Assembly (NCBI GenBank): GCA_005880795.1
Contig: VBGP01000029.1
Location: 1 to 50,067, forward strand
Reading direction: 5' to 3'
Source: Chloroflexota bacterium
Lineage (GTDB): Bacteria > Chloroflexota > Dormibacteria > Dormibacterales > Dormibacteraceae
DNA length: 50,067 nucleotides
Position numbers and translations under genes: made by a program. Positions 25,852 through 35,121 of the stretch are shown in pieces (the first letter of the stretch is position 1; each line of letters opens with the position of its first letter). The notes beneath the pieces are model-generated. The model had not been told where the DNA came from. It saw nothing but the letters and a program-made list of their open reading frames with translations, and made no database searches.

Positions 25852-27110
25852 CGAAGCTCCCGCACGGCACGGCTTGCGATCGCGCCGGCGCCGCATGCAA
25901 GGATCATTCCGCCGGCGATCAGGAACAGCAGCGTCGGGTTCACGTCTGCGATCGCTCCTGACGCCCCGTACGCGATGGGCGTCAGGCCCATGGACGCCAG
26001 CATCACGATGGACATGACGCGCCCCTGCATTGCGGAGTCGGTTCGGCGCTGCAGCCAGCTCACCGCATACGTGTTGACGACGCCGGTGCTGACGCCGGAA
26101 ACGCCCATCAACGACGCGGCGAGAACGAGCGAAGGAACAAGGCCGACCCCGACAATGCCGAACCCGAGCCACAAGCAAAGCGCCACGATCAGCAATCCAA
26201 AACGCTTAGGCGCGGACACAAAGCCCGCGCTCACGGCGCCCGCCGTTGCGCCGACCCCCCACGCGCCAAGCAGGACGCCGAGGCCGGTCGGGCCGGCGGC
26301 GAATCGACCGTGGGCAATGGTGGGAAGTCCCACGCCGAGGGCGCCATTGGCGGCGAAATCGACCACTGCGATGACGATCAACGTCACGCGGATGCCGACG
26401 TCGGCCCACGCATAGCGGAGGCCGGCGACGATCTGTCCGCCCAGACCGCCGTCGGGGTGCGCCTTCCCGCTCGCGGCGCGCGCGGCCGCCGGCAGCCAGA
26501 GGATGAACAGCGCACCAACCAGGAAGCAACCGGCATCCCCCGCGAAAGCCCAACCGATTCCGAAGACCGCGACGATGAGACCGCCAAGTACCGGGCCGAG
26601 GATGACTGAGGCTTGCGCGGTCACATTCAGGACCGCGTTCCCCGGCTCGAGCTCATGGTCGGCGACAACCCTGGGAAGGATCGAGGTGCGTGCCGGCCAG
26701 AAGAACGCATCGACGATGCCGAACACGACCGCGATTCCGTAGACCTCCGCCAACTGCACGCGGCCTGTGAGCACGAGGACGGCAAGAGGGGCAACGAAAA
26801 TGGCGCGGAGGCTCATCGACCCGAGCATGGTCAGACGCGCCGACAGGCGGTCGGCGAGCGCACCACCCACCATCATGAGCACCGCCCGGGGGAGGGCCTG
26901 CACAAGCAGCACCGTGCCCAGTGCGAGGCTCGAGCCGGTCAGCTGAAGGACCAGCCAGGCGATCGCGATGTAGCTGAAGAAGTCGCCGAACAGGGAAAGA
27001 GTCGTGGCGATCCAGAGCTTGCGAAACGGGCCCGACGAAAACACCGTCCATGGGCGCGGCCGAAGTTTTGTATCGACCGAAGGCTGGACAAGCTCTTCCA
27101 CGCTTTGCAT
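25848..27110 (-). CDS. MFS transporter (drug-efflux type)
   Basis: This 420-aa, 12-helix major facilitator has FRKLWIATTLSLFGDFFSYI at the N-terminus, GALADRLSARLTMLGSM (loop 2-3 motif A), FGIVDAFFWPARTSILPRVV and a C-terminal half ending in two helices before SRAVRELR. It resembles the MFS_3/enterobactin-exporter-like group. ATG 27110 is chosen: the long upstream extension is low-complexity and overlaps the 61-aa gene. It is the last gene of a DUF4097-DUF2089-61aa-MFS minus-strand operon. The substrate is unknown. Confidence 0.88.
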   Translation of the reverse strand: MQSVEELVQPSVDTKLRPRPWTVFSSGPFRKLWIATTLSLFGDFFSYIAIAWLVLQLTGSSLALGTVLLVQALPRAVLMMVGGALADRLSARLTMLGSMSLRAIFVAPLAVLVLTGRVQLAEVYGIAVVFGIVDAFFWPARTSILPRVVADHELEPGNAVLNVTAQASVILGPVLGGLIVAVFGIGWAFAGDAGCFLVGALFILWLPAAARAASGKAHPDGGLGGQIVAGLRYAWADVGIRVTLIVIAVVDFAANGALGVGLPTIAHGRFAAGPTGLGVLLGAWGVGATAGAVSAGFVSAPKRFGLLIVALCLWLGFGIVGVGLVPSLVLAASLMGVSGVSTGVVNTYAVSWLQRRTDSAMQGRVMSIVMLASMGLTPIAYGASGAIADVNPTLLFLIAGGMILACGAGAIASRAVRELR

Positions 27111-27121
27111 CGCCTGGTGCC

Positions 27122-27307
27122 TTAGCGCATCGACCGGCGGGCTCCGCCGGTCGGGTCGACGCGGTCGGCGAGCCGCCGCAGAAATTTCATCATCAGCCCC
27201 GTCCGCGAGTGCGCCAGGTAGGCGATCGCTTGCGCCTCCTGCATCCGCTTCCGCTGCTCCGCGATGTGACGGGCGTAGTCTTCCGGGCCGGGTTCCATCG
27301 GGATCAT
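27122..27307 (-). CDS. Small basic protein, 61 aa
   Basis: This is not a recognised family. It is helical and basic: EPGPEDYARHIAEQRKRMQE, then AIAYLAHSRTGLMMKFLRRL. The ATG is preceded by GGGAGG at ideal spacing, right after the DUF2089 stop region, and the stop lies 11 nt before the MFS start, so it fits an operon position exactly. No signal peptide; amphipathic helices could be membrane-associated. I judge it real from the Shine-Dalgarno and spacing. Confidence 0.65.
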   Translation of the reverse strand: MIPMEPGPEDYARHIAEQRKRMQEAQAIAYLAHSRTGLMMKFLRRLADRVDPTGGARRSMR

Positions 27308-27310
27308 CTC

Positions 27311-27700
27311 TCACGCCTCCCTGGTTGATTCGAGGCGCCGGAGCGCCTCATCGATGTCGATCTCTCCCCGAGCCACCTGCTCCATCAGCTCGAGCCTCGA
27401 CGGCGAAGCTGGGGCCGGTGCACGCTCGATGCCGAGCTTGGTCAGCAGCACGTCGAACCGTGCGCGGGCAGTGGGGTAGCTCACCCCGAGATGCCGCTCG
27501 AGGTCCTTCATGTTTCCGCGCGAGGCCAGGAAGACCCGAAGCACTTCGCGGTCCTCGTCCGTGAGGACACAGAATTCACACGCGGCAAAGCCACCCGATA
27601 GCTCCGTCTCGCAGGCGGGGCAGGTGAGCCTGGTCACGGCAAGCCGGTGGCTGCAGACCGGGCAGTTGGTCGGAGGCCGGCGCGTTGGGACCTTGGCCAC
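27311..27700 (-). CDS. DUF2089 zinc-ribbon/HTH regulator
   Basis: This 129-aa protein has an N-terminal zinc ribbon (NCPVCSHRLAVTRLTCPACE, two CxxC pairs), the DUF2089 core FAACEFCVLTDEDREVLRVF, an HTH-like RGNMKDLERHLGVSYPTARA, and a C-terminal helical hairpin LMEQVARGEIDIDEALRRLE. The GTG at 27700 sits 1 nt after the upstream stop; a longer frame upstream overlaps the DUF4097 gene and is unlikely. The C-terminal hairpin matches the N-terminus of the adjacent DUF4097 protein. Likely a small transcription regulator of the operon. Confidence 0.87.
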   Translation of the reverse strand: MAKVPTRRPPTNCPVCSHRLAVTRLTCPACETELSGGFAACEFCVLTDEDREVLRVFLASRGNMKDLERHLGVSYPTARARFDVLLTKLGIERAPAPASPSRLELMEQVARGEIDIDEALRRLESTREA

Positions 27701-27701
27701 G

Positions 27702-28463
27702 CTATTCCACCGCCACGTGAACGGTGCCCATGGTGCAGTCGCAATCGAGTGTCCCGTCACCCGAGCCGAGGGTGAGCTCGGTGGCGCTTGTCGCGCCAAC
27801 CCCGGTGATGGAAACTTCGCCCATCATCGCGCGGGCCTTGATGCGTACGCTCGACGTCTTTTCGAGAACGACCTGGACCTCGCCCATCTTGCACCGGATC
27901 GCGCTTGCACCGCCGTCGAGGCGGCCGGATGCGGTGACGTTGCCGGCGGTGACGTTCAGCTGAAGCGGACCTCGAAATTCGCTGATGCTGCAGTTGCCGG
28001 CCTGGACATCGCCCTTCACCGCGCCTTGCAGTCCTCGGATGCTGAGATTGCCGGCCTGGACCTTGGCCGACAGAGGAAGGGACGGGTTCATGCGAACGGT
28101 CAGCTCGCGGGCGAAATCGAAGCCGGGGATGAAAACCCGCCCTCGCGGCTGGCTGAAGGTAAAGCCGGCTTCGTCCGTAAGGGAGGTCTGTTCGATGACC
28201 ATGGTGTCCCCCTCCTGACGGGCGGTGTGCGGACCGTCCGCCACGGCGCCCGTCACGCCGGGGTCACCAAGGATCTGCGTGTTGCCGAAGCGGCTGACGA
28301 GCCTGATCTGCTTGACCGAGCTTCCCGCCGGGCTGAGGACGGGCGGTTCGGGCGCCGGCGAAGGTGGATTCGACTCCAGGCCCTCCAGGCGGGCGGCTCC
28401 TTCCTCGGCCGAGATCGTCCCGGCGGCCACCTGGCTCAAGATTTCACGTCGTGGGTCGTTCAT
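27702..28463 (-). CDS. DUF4097 beta-helix protein with SHOCT-like N-terminus
   Basis: This 253-aa protein has an N-terminal helical hairpin (ILSQVAAGTISAEEGAARLE), a Pro-rich linker and a repetitive beta-strand domain with DUF4097-type turns (AKVQAGNLSIRGLQG, GDVQAGNCSISEFRG, LNVTAGNVTASGRLDGG, CKMGEVQVVLE). No signal peptide, so a cytosolic or membrane-tethered sensor similar to LiaX/YvlB proteins is plausible. Its promoter is strong and apparently leaderless: the -10 ends 7 nt before ATG 28463. It is the first gene of the minus-strand operon. Confidence 0.83.
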   Translation of the reverse strand: MNDPRREILSQVAAGTISAEEGAARLEGLESNPPSPAPEPPVLSPAGSSVKQIRLVSRFGNTQILGDPGVTGAVADGPHTARQEGDTMVIEQTSLTDEAGFTFSQPRGRVFIPGFDFARELTVRMNPSLPLSAKVQAGNLSIRGLQGAVKGDVQAGNCSISEFRGPLQLNVTAGNVTASGRLDGGASAIRCKMGEVQVVLEKTSSVRIKARAMMGEVSITGVGATSATELTLGSGDGTLDCDCTMGTVHVAVE

Positions 28464-28470
28464 TGGATAA

Positions 28471-28500
28471 ATTAGAAACCATGTCTTATCAATCTGTCAA
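28471..28500 (-). promoter_or_regulatory. Sigma-70-type promoter of the DUF4097 operon
   Basis: On the minus strand a perfect TTGACA (28500-28495) is followed by an 18-nt spacer and TCTAAT (28476-28471), which ends 7 nt before the ATG at 28463. There is no Shine-Dalgarno, so the message should be leaderless. This is the best-supported promoter in the window. Confidence 0.7.
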
Positions 28501-28540
28501 GTCGGAGCGCAAAACTGATGCTGCCAAGCTTGAAGATAAG
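28485..28540. repeat. Interrupted inverted repeat between divergent genes
   Basis: CTTATC (28485-28490) with TCAAG (28497-28501) is mirrored by CTTGA (28529-28533) with GATAAG (28535-28540), overlapping the -35 of the DUF4097 promoter. It could be an operator controlling the two divergent operons. It is short and imperfect. Confidence 0.35.
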
Positions 28541-28551
28541 CTAGTCAGGCG

Positions 28552-29766
28552 GTGCGAAGGGAGGCAGGCGAGGGTGCTGGATGGGTCGTCGTCGCGGTCC
28601 TGTTCGCGGCGACCACGTGCGTCGAGAGCATGTCGTGGAACCAGCTCACTGCCTACACGCCGCTGTACCTTCGCGAGCTTCACGTCCCCGTCGCCCAGGT
28701 GCCCGGGTGGATCGCCGCCATCTCGAGTCTGGGGTGGGTCCTGGCCCTTCCCCTCGCGCCCTTCTGGGGCGTGCTCGCCGACCGCTACAGCCGAAAGCTG
28801 ATCATCGTCCGGAGCGCAGCCATCGAAGCGGTGATCTTTGCCGGCTGGGCGCTCTCCACGACGCCGTGGATGGCGCTCGCCTTCAGATGCCTCAACGGCT
28901 TCATCCTCGGCAACACGGGCGTGATGCTGGCCATGCAGGCTTCGACCACGCCGAGGCAACGCCTCGCCCTGGCGGTCGGGATCGTCGGCGCTGGATCACC
29001 CGCCGGTCGCGCGGTGGGACCGATCCTCGGCGCCCTGCTGGTCCACCTGGTCGATGTGCGTGGAATGCTGCTGTTCGACGCTGCGCTCTCCGCGCTGATG
29101 ACCGTGCTGCTCACGGTCATCGTGCGCGAGGGTGAGCACATCCGTCCCGCGGACGTGCGTGTGCTCAGCCTCCTGCGTGGCGCGATCTCGGAGATCATCA
29201 GCCGGCCCGTCGTGCTGCGCCTGTTTCTGGCAACCGCCGCGGCACAGGTCGGCCTGTGGACGATGCTGCCTTACGTACCCGTTTACATCGCGCGCCTTGC
29301 GCCCGGTGACACCGTGACCGCAGTCGGTGTCGTGCTCTCGGTCGTGGGGCTGGGCCAGGCCGTGGCCTCGGCGCTGTGGGGAATCGTCATTCCACGCCTC
29401 GGCCACGTGACCGTCCTGAGCGCGACCTCGGTCGGCTCTTGCGTGGCGCTCACGGTCGCCGGGCTGAGCCACTGGTTGCCCCTCTTCGCGATCGCGCTCC
29501 TCGCCAATGCCGTGTGCCTGGCGGCGATACTCACCACCGCTATGTCTGTCATGGCCGCGACGGTCAGCCCAGAGAGGCGTGGCGCGGTCCTGGGCCAGAT
29601 CCTCTTTCCGTTTTATGTCGGCGGGGTCATAGGACCGCTGATCGGCGGGGTCGCATTTGCGGCCGGCCAGCTCGCGGTGTTCGGCATCGCCGCCGTGCTC
29701 AGCCTCAGTCCGCTGCTTGTGCTCTTCACCATGCGGCACGCGGCGGTCGAGGCACGGACCGCTTGA
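28552..29766 (+). CDS. MFS transporter
   Basis: This 404-aa, 12-helix major facilitator has ESMSWNQLTAYTPLYLREL, PFWGVLADRYSRKLIIVRSA (motif A), FILGNTGVMLAMQASTTPRQ and PERRGAVLGQILFPFYVGGV. It resembles multidrug or sugar efflux proteins. It starts at GTG 28552; TAAGCT 9 nt upstream may be its -10. It is divergent from the DUF4097 operon and coupled (TTGA) to a phosphoesterase gene. Confidence 0.87.
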   Translation: MRREAGEGAGWVVVAVLFAATTCVESMSWNQLTAYTPLYLRELHVPVAQVPGWIAAISSLGWVLALPLAPFWGVLADRYSRKLIIVRSAAIEAVIFAGWALSTTPWMALAFRCLNGFILGNTGVMLAMQASTTPRQRLALAVGIVGAGSPAGRAVGPILGALLVHLVDVRGMLLFDAALSALMTVLLTVIVREGEHIRPADVRVLSLLRGAISEIISRPVVLRLFLATAAAQVGLWTMLPYVPVYIARLAPGDTVTAVGVVLSVVGLGQAVASALWGIVIPRLGHVTVLSATSVGSCVALTVAGLSHWLPLFAIALLANAVCLAAILTTAMSVMAATVSPERRGAVLGQILFPFYVGGVIGPLIGGVAFAAGQLAVFGIAAVLSLSPLLVLFTMRHAAVEARTA

Positions 29767-30386
29767 CGACACGCGTCGGTGTCGTCGCGGACACGCACTG
29801 CCCAGAGTTCATGGACCGGCTTCCCGACAGGATCTTCGATGTGATGCGAGGCGTTCAAATGGTCGTGCACGCCGGCGACATCGACGGCGCGTCCACGCTC
29901 GCCGAGCTGGCCCGCATCGCTCCGGTCGAGGCAGTGCGCGGGGACCACGATCGCTCGCTCACAACGCTGCCGGCGACGCACGAGGTCGTGGTCGAGGGCC
30001 AACGCATCGTGGTGGTTCACGGCAACCGCGCACGCTGGATCGAGGAGCCGCAGACACTCCTGTGGACGCTGAGCCTCGGCTACTTCCGTCCGCACAGTGG
30101 GCTGGCGCGCAGCCTCCGGCGACGATTTCCCAACGCCGATGTGATCGTCTTCGGCCACACGCATCGGGCTCACATGCGCAGGGTCGACGGGGTTCTGCTC
30201 TTCAACCCTGGAGGGGTCCACCAGTGGAATGCGGCCTCGGTGAAGCGCCGGCTCAAGCAGAATCCCGGATGGTTCGAATGGTGCTGGCTGCAGGTCGCGC
30301 GTCACATGCAGCGGGTAGAGCCGCCCTCGGTCGGCATCCTGGAGATCGACCAGGACGGGATCGTGCCTCGAATTATTGAAATCTAG
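29763..30386 (+). CDS. Calcineurin-like metallophosphoesterase (YfcE type)
   Basis: This 207-aa protein has the complete dimetal motif set: VGVVADTHC (D-x-H), VVHAGDIDG (GD), VRGDHD (GDHD in the GNHD position), IVVVHGN and VFGHTHRAHM (GHTH). It starts with TTG 29763, overlapping the MFS stop by 4 nt. It probably hydrolyses phosphodiesters or nucleotides; the specific substrate is unknown. The C-terminal ~40 residues extend beyond the core. Confidence 0.88.
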   Translation: MTTRVGVVADTHCPEFMDRLPDRIFDVMRGVQMVVHAGDIDGASTLAELARIAPVEAVRGDHDRSLTTLPATHEVVVEGQRIVVVHGNRARWIEEPQTLLWTLSLGYFRPHSGLARSLRRRFPNADVIVFGHTHRAHMRRVDGVLLFNPGGVHQWNAASVKRRLKQNPGWFEWCWLQVARHMQRVEPPSVGILEIDQDGIVPRIIEI

Positions 30387-30393
30387 CGGGCTG

Positions 30394-30399
30394 TAGTGT
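30394..30399 (+). promoter_or_regulatory. Putative leaderless -10 for the double-GNAT gene
   Basis: TAGTGT ends 8 nt before ATG 30408, with no Shine-Dalgarno. It favours ATG 30408 over the in-frame GTG at 30396, which would lie inside the -10. Confidence 0.35.
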
Positions 30400-30407
30400 C
30401 TAGCCTC

Positions 30408-31382
30408 ATGTCCGCTGTGCTCTACCGGCCGGCCGAGCTTGACGACGCCGAGCTGGCGACGAACCTCATGAACTCCGCGTACTCGGGAATGGAGCACGAC
30501 CCGATCATCACGCGGCTGCGCTGGGAGTGGGGCCGCACCGGTTACTCGATCGGCCGCTACATCGCGGAGCAGGATCGAAAACCAATCGCGTTTCTCGCCT
30601 GGACGCACGGACCGTGGGAGATGCTTCCCGAGCGTCACTGCGAGGTCGAGGTGTGGCTCGACCGCCAATCGATGGATCGGCGCTTGCTGTCGGAGCTCTG
30701 GACGTGGATCAGCGCGCGTGGCGTTGACGAGGACGCTGGCCTGCTGTTGGCCTACGCGGCCGAGGACGAGCCGGAGATGCTCGACGTCCTGGCCGAGCTC
30801 AATTACGAGCGAGCGCGCCTGGAGAAGGTCTGGGAACTCGACCTCGACGCGCACGGCCCGCGGCTGGTCGCGGGCGCCGCGGAAGCGCGCGAGACGATGG
30901 ATGCGATTGGGATCAAATTGGTTCCTTTCGCCTCATGGGATGACCCGGACAAGGTGCACAAGCTGCACGAGCTGAATGTCATTACGGTTCAGGATGTGCC
31001 GCATTCGTTGCCGATCATCCCGGAGGCGTATGCGGACTTCGAAAAGCGGGTCAATGCTCCCGACCGGCCGCATGACAGGCTCTGGGTGGCCCTTCAAGGC
31101 AATGTCCCGGTCGGGATGTCGTATCTAAAGTTCCCACCGGTCCGCGGAACCGTATGGACCGGGTATACCTGCAGCCACCCGGACTTTCGCGGGCGCGGCA
31201 TCGCGCGGGCGATCAAGCTCCAGAGCTTGGCCCAGGCGGTGCAGCTGGGTGTTCCGGTCGTCCGAACAGACAACGACTCCGAAAATGCCCCGATGCTTCA
31301 CATCAACGAGAGGCTGGGTTACGTCCGGCGGCCGGGATTCGTCGAGCACCACAAGCGGGTAAGAGACAACGTGAATGCCTAA
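30408..31382 (+). CDS. Tandem GNAT N-acetyltransferase
   Basis: This 324-aa protein has two GNAT domains. The first is degenerate (residues ~1-150); the second has the acetyl-CoA loop [20 protein letters not shown] and the trailing [17 protein letters not shown]. This layout resembles mycothiol synthase and related double GNATs. The ATG at 30408 is chosen from the -10 spacing. It overlaps the DnaJ-like gene by 8 nt. Substrate unknown. Confidence 0.82.
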   Translation: MSAVLYRPAELDDAELATNLMNSAYSGMEHDPIITRLRWEWGRTGYSIGRYIAEQDRKPIAFLAWTHGPWEMLPERHCEVEVWLDRQSMDRRLLSELWTWISARGVDEDAGLLLAYAAEDEPEMLDVLAELNYERARLEKVWELDLDAHGPRLVAGAAEARETMDAIGIKLVPFASWDDPDKVHKLHELNVITVQDVPHSLPIIPEAYADFEKRVNAPDRPHDRLWVALQGNVPVGMSYLKFPPVRGTVWTGYTCSHPDFRGRGIARAIKLQSLAQAVQLGVPVVRTDNDSENAPMLHINERLGYVRRPGFVEHHKRVRDNVNA

Positions 31383-32241
31383 GACCAAGGACTACTACGA
31401 GGTGCTCGGCGTGCCGCGCGGGGCCACGCAGAAGGAGATCGCATCTGCCTTCCGCAAGCTTGCCCGCAAGCATCACCCTGACCTCAATGCGGGGGACAAG
31501 CAGGCCGAGGCACGCTTCAAGGAGCTCTCGGAGGCGCACGAGGTGCTGTCGGACTCGAAGAAGAGAAAGCTCTACGACGAGTTCGGCGAGAACTGGGCCA
31601 GCGCCGCGGCCGCCGGTGTCCAACCAGGCGCTGGGGGATTTCGCCCCGACGTGGGTCCCCGCGCGCAATACCGGACGGTCAGCCCAGAGGAGATGGAGGA
31701 TCTCTTCGGCGAGGGCGGGGGTTTCGGCGACATCTTCGGGTCGATCTTCGGCAACTCGCGGGGGCGTGTGCGCCAGCAGCCAATCGATGTCGAGCTGCCG
31801 ATCACAGTCAGCCTCGCCGAGCTCTTCACCGGCACCAGCCGGACGGTGGAGTTGCCCGGCGGCCGGCGCGTCGAGGTCAAGGTGCCGCCTGGCGTGAAGG
31901 AAGGCACGGTGCTTCGGGTGCCGGGTCTTCGGGCGACCGTCCAGGTTGCACCGGATCCGATCTTCACGCGCGAAGGCAAGGACCTGCGAGTGACGGTTCC
32001 GGTGCCGCTGCGCGTCGCGCTGAATGGGGGCGAGGTCGCCGCGCCGACGATCAAGGGCGGCCAGGTCAAGTTCAAGGTGGCGCCCGAGACGCAGAACGGC
32101 ACCAAGATCAGGCTGCGCGGTCTGGGCCTGCCCGATCCGAAGGGGGGCCCGGTCGGCGACATGTACGCGGAGGTGCGCGTCCAGCTGCCCGTTCCGATGG
32201 ACGAGGCGACGCGCAAGTGGTCGGCGGAGCAACCCAGCTGA
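31375..32241 (+). CDS. DnaJ/CbpA-type J-domain co-chaperone
   Basis: This 288-aa protein has an N-terminal J domain ([23 protein letters not shown] at residues 34-36), a short Gly/Phe-like region with [16 protein letters not shown], and two C-terminal substrate-binding beta domains ([35 protein letters not shown]). The CxxCxGxG zinc fingers of DnaJ are absent, as in CbpA. It stimulates DnaK ATPase. It overlaps the next gene by 25 nt. Confidence 0.9.
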   Translation: MPKTKDYYEVLGVPRGATQKEIASAFRKLARKHHPDLNAGDKQAEARFKELSEAHEVLSDSKKRKLYDEFGENWASAAAAGVQPGAGGFRPDVGPRAQYRTVSPEEMEDLFGEGGGFGDIFGSIFGNSRGRVRQQPIDVELPITVSLAELFTGTSRTVELPGGRRVEVKVPPGVKEGTVLRVPGLRATVQVAPDPIFTREGKDLRVTVPVPLRVALNGGEVAAPTIKGGQVKFKVAPETQNGTKIRLRGLGLPDPKGGPVGDMYAEVRVQLPVPMDEATRKWSAEQPS

Positions 32242-33773
32242 TCGGCCCGCTCCGTTCGCGCCGCCTGCTGCTTCCGCTCGTCTTCATCTCCGGCATGGCG
32301 TCCCTGGGTGTCGAGTTCGGCGCGTCTCGCCTGCTCGCGCCTTACTTCGGGACGAGCCTTTACGTGTGGGGCGTTCTGATCGGCCTGATCCTCGTCTACC
32401 TCTCAGCCGGTTACGTCATCGGCGGCCGCCTCGCCGACCGCCATCCGCGCGACGAGGTCCTGTACCAGATCACCGCGTGGGCCGGCCTGTGGATCGGCAT
32501 CATCCCCCTTGTCAGCTACCCGATCCTGCTGATCTCGCAGCAGGGATTCAAAGAGGTCAGCGTCGGCCTTGTCCTCGGCACCCTACTCGCGGTGGTGGTG
32601 CTCTTCGCGGCGCCCGTGATCTTGCTCGGCTGCGTCAGCCCGTTTGCTATCCGCCTCTTGCTTCGCGACGTGGAGACTGGAGGCAACACGGCGGGTCGCG
32701 TTTACGCCCTTTCGACCGCGGGCAGCATCCTCGGCACCTTCCTGCCTGTGTTCTGGTTCATCCCGACCTACGGCACGCGCCCGACGCTCGAGGGATTCGG
32801 CCTGGTGCTGGTCGGCGTCTCCATCGCGGGACTCTGGCCGCGACGGCGCCTCTACGCGTCGTTCGCCGCGGCGGTGATCCTCGCCTGGATCTTTCTGCCC
32901 TCAGGGATCAAGCCGCCGCAGGTGGGCCAGCTGCTGTACGAGAAGGAATCGGCCTACGGATACATCCAGGTCGTGCGCGATGGCTCGAAGACCGAGCTGA
33001 TCCTCAACGAAGGCGAAGCCATCCACTCGATCTACGACCCCAGCTCGCTGCTCACCGGCGGGCCATGGGATTACATGCTGGTGGCCGATTCGTTTCGTCC
33101 AGCACAACCCTCAGAGCCGGTGCCGAAGGACGTTGCGATCCTGGGTCTCGCCGGTGGAACCGCGGCCCGGCAGTACACGGCCGCCTACGGCCCCGGCGTC
33201 CAGATCACAGGCGTGGAGATCGACCCTGAGATCGTCTCCGTCGCGCACCGCTACTTCCATCTCGACGAGCCCAACGTCCATCCGGTGGTCTCAGATGCGC
33301 GCTACTGGCTCAACACGCAGGCCTCTCAGTACGACGTGATCATCATGGATGCCTACCGCCAGCCCTACATCCCGTTTCATCTGACGACGCGCGAGTTCTT
33401 CACCGAGGTGCACGATCACCTGCGCCCGGGAGGCGTGGCCGTGGTCAATGCGGGCCGCACCGCGACTGACTATAGGTTGGTCGACGCCATCGCGAGCACG
33501 ATGGCCGCGGTCTATCCCAGCGTCTTCCTGGTCGACGTTCCAGCGTTCAGCAACACGCTGGTGTACGGGAGCACTGTGCCCATCACCATCGCGGATGTCG
33601 AGCACAACCTTGGGCTGGTCAACGAGCCCGTCGCCCGGGACGTCGCACGGAGCGTGGTCAACGACGGGAGGCTACGCGTTTCGCCGTATCACGACCAGGT
33701 CTTCACGGATGACCTGGCACCGGTCGAGCGATTGATCGACGAGATCATCTTCAACTACGCCACGGGTAAGTAA
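32217..33773 (+). CDS. Membrane-fused polyamine aminopropyltransferase-like protein
   Basis: This 518-aa fusion has an N-terminal multi-helix membrane domain (about 7 segments, residues 15-225; [20 protein letters not shown]) and a C-terminal spermidine-synthase-like Rossmann domain ([70 protein letters not shown]). Fused MFS/spermidine synthases are common, but their substrates are often unknown and may not be polyamines. The GTG start lies inside the J-protein gene. Confidence 0.85.
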   Translation: MVGGATQLIGPLRSRRLLLPLVFISGMASLGVEFGASRLLAPYFGTSLYVWGVLIGLILVYLSAGYVIGGRLADRHPRDEVLYQITAWAGLWIGIIPLVSYPILLISQQGFKEVSVGLVLGTLLAVVVLFAAPVILLGCVSPFAIRLLLRDVETGGNTAGRVYALSTAGSILGTFLPVFWFIPTYGTRPTLEGFGLVLVGVSIAGLWPRRRLYASFAAAVILAWIFLPSGIKPPQVGQLLYEKESAYGYIQVVRDGSKTELILNEGEAIHSIYDPSSLLTGGPWDYMLVADSFRPAQPSEPVPKDVAILGLAGGTAARQYTAAYGPGVQITGVEIDPEIVSVAHRYFHLDEPNVHPVVSDARYWLNTQASQYDVIIMDAYRQPYIPFHLTTREFFTEVHDHLRPGGVAVVNAGRTATDYRLVDAIASTMAAVYPSVFLVDVPAFSNTLVYGSTVPITIADVEHNLGLVNEPVARDVARSVVNDGRLRVSPYHDQVFTDDLAPVERLIDEIIFNYATGK

Positions 33774-34577
33774 TCAGTGCGGCGGCTGCCCTGGCGTGAC
33801 CCACACTGACCACGTCTCGAGGGTCCGGAACCCGAGGCTTTCGTAGATCCTGAGGCCCGCCGGCGAGGATTGCAGGTACGCGAACGTCGCGCCTGCGTCG
33901 AAGCCGTCCAGCACGGCGCGAGCCGTGATCGCGGTGCCATAGCCGCGCCCGCGATAGGCGGCGGGAGTGGCGACGTTGAAGATTCCGACGTGGTCTCCGG
34001 CTGTGCTGCTGAAGGCCGTGACAACGTCCCGTCCGTCGACCCTGCCAACGTACGCATGGTTGCCCGTCTGCGCAAGTACGGGCCGTGGGATGAGCTGCTC
34101 GAACATTTCAAGCGGAGCCTCGAAACCGTCCGCGGCAATCGCTGCGTGAATTCCCCCTTCGTCTGGATCGAGGACGCGAATCGCGAGGTTGGCATGGTGC
34201 GACGCCTGGCGGATCCTGTCGCTCGGCAGCAGCACCGCCATGAGCGGAAGGGGGTCGTCCTTGACCATGCCTCGCTGTTTCGCCAGGCGGACCAGCTCAC
34301 TCCGACAACCGGGTCGCATGAGGATGGAGTGGGGAAGGTTGTGTCGGGCCACGACGTCGAGGAGATCACCGACGTCGGCCGCAGTCGCGGTGGGGCGAAC
34401 AGTCAGCACTCCGTTCAAGGTCGGGATCGGAACACCGGTGATCATCAGGGACGCGTCGCCGGCGGTCCTGGTCGACGCCCCCGCACCGAGCCCCCGTACC
34501 AGCCTGACGCCGTCGTCAACCAGCGCCGATGTGACCCGGTCTGCCGTTAGCGTCCGCGTCGTCCCCGCTCGAGCCAC
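33774..34577 (-). CDS. GNAT N-acetyltransferase
   Basis: This 267-aa protein has a C-terminal GNAT fold with VGIFNVATPAAYRGRGYGTA (acetyl-CoA loop R-G-R-G-Y-G-T) and AYLQSSPAGLRIYESLGFRT. The N-terminal half is a second, divergent GNAT-like region. The GTG at 34577 is selected, since the longer frame runs back over the thioesterase gene. Its end abuts the convergent aminopropyltransferase gene with no gap. Substrate unknown. Confidence 0.8.
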   Translation of the reverse strand: MARAGTTRTLTADRVTSALVDDGVRLVRGLGAGASTRTAGDASLMITGVPIPTLNGVLTVRPTATAADVGDLLDVVARHNLPHSILMRPGCRSELVRLAKQRGMVKDDPLPLMAVLLPSDRIRQASHHANLAIRVLDPDEGGIHAAIAADGFEAPLEMFEQLIPRPVLAQTGNHAYVGRVDGRDVVTAFSSTAGDHVGIFNVATPAAYRGRGYGTAITARAVLDGFDAGATFAYLQSSPAGLRIYESLGFRTLETWSVWVTPGQPPH

Positions 34578-34602
34578 CTTCGGCGGACAGTCTAAGCGCG
34601 GT

Positions 34603-35064
34603 CTAGCTCGGCTGGTGGAGCGCTCCGGTGACCTGTTCGCCGGCCAGGGACTGGTCGGACTGCAGGCACAGCAGGCGGACTCGCCCGGTCGCCACAACTC
34701 GTTCGCCTTCGTCCACCACGATGGCCTGCCAGACCTGCGTCTGGCGCCCGCGCGTCACCGGAGTCGCGACCGCGCGCAGCTTTGCACCGGCCCGCACAGC
34801 GCGGATGAAGCTCGTGTTGTTCTCGAGGCCCACGACATGCTGGCCGCGCTCGCGGGCGGCCAGATACGCGCCGATCGAGGCGATGGTCTCGATGACGCCG
34901 CAGTGCACGCCGCCGTGGACGATGCCATAGGCCTGGAGGTGCTGCGGCCCGACGGTCAGCTCGGCGCGCACCTCGTCCTTGGTGGCGTGAGTTATTTGCA
35001 TGCCCATCGCTTCCGGCCAGCCCTCACGCCTTTCGTTCATCTGGGTCGCGAAGTCCTGGCTCAC
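34603..35064 (-). CDS. Hot-dog thioesterase (PaaI/YbgC-like)
   Basis: This 153-aa single hot-dog protein has the PaaI-type core GIVHGGVHCGVIETIASIGA (HGG with the nearby Glu/Asp region) and ITHATKDEVRAELTVGPQHL. The start is GTG 35064, placed by TAGGAT 8 nt upstream; ATG 35040 is an alternative. Hydrolyses acyl-CoA or acyl-ACP thioesters; substrate unknown. The GNAT gene follows 25 nt downstream. Confidence 0.85.
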   Translation of the reverse strand: MSQDFATQMNERREGWPEAMGMQITHATKDEVRAELTVGPQHLQAYGIVHGGVHCGVIETIASIGAYLAARERGQHVVGLENNTSFIRAVRAGAKLRAVATPVTRGRQTQVWQAIVVDEGERVVATGRVRLLCLQSDQSLAGEQVTGALHQPS

Positions 35065-35072
35065 GAATGCAA

Positions 35073-35078
35073 ATCCTA
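35073..35078 (-). promoter_or_regulatory. Putative leaderless -10 for the thioesterase
   Basis: TAGGAT on the minus strand ends 8 nt before the GTG at 35064. It lies just past an intrinsic terminator, so the thioesterase seems to have its own promoter. Confidence 0.4.
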
Positions 35079-35085
35079 GTGAGAG

Positions 35086-35121
35086 AAAAAAAGTGAGGGC
35101 CGGAACAACCCCGGCCCTCAC
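35086..35121 (-). terminator. Strong intrinsic terminator (minus strand)
   Basis: On the minus strand a perfect 11-bp stem (GTGAGGGCCGG / CCGGCCCTCAC) with a 7-nt loop is followed directly by seven T residues. There is no T-run on the plus side, so it stops minus-strand transcription coming from the 35122-35290 region. Confidence 0.88.
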
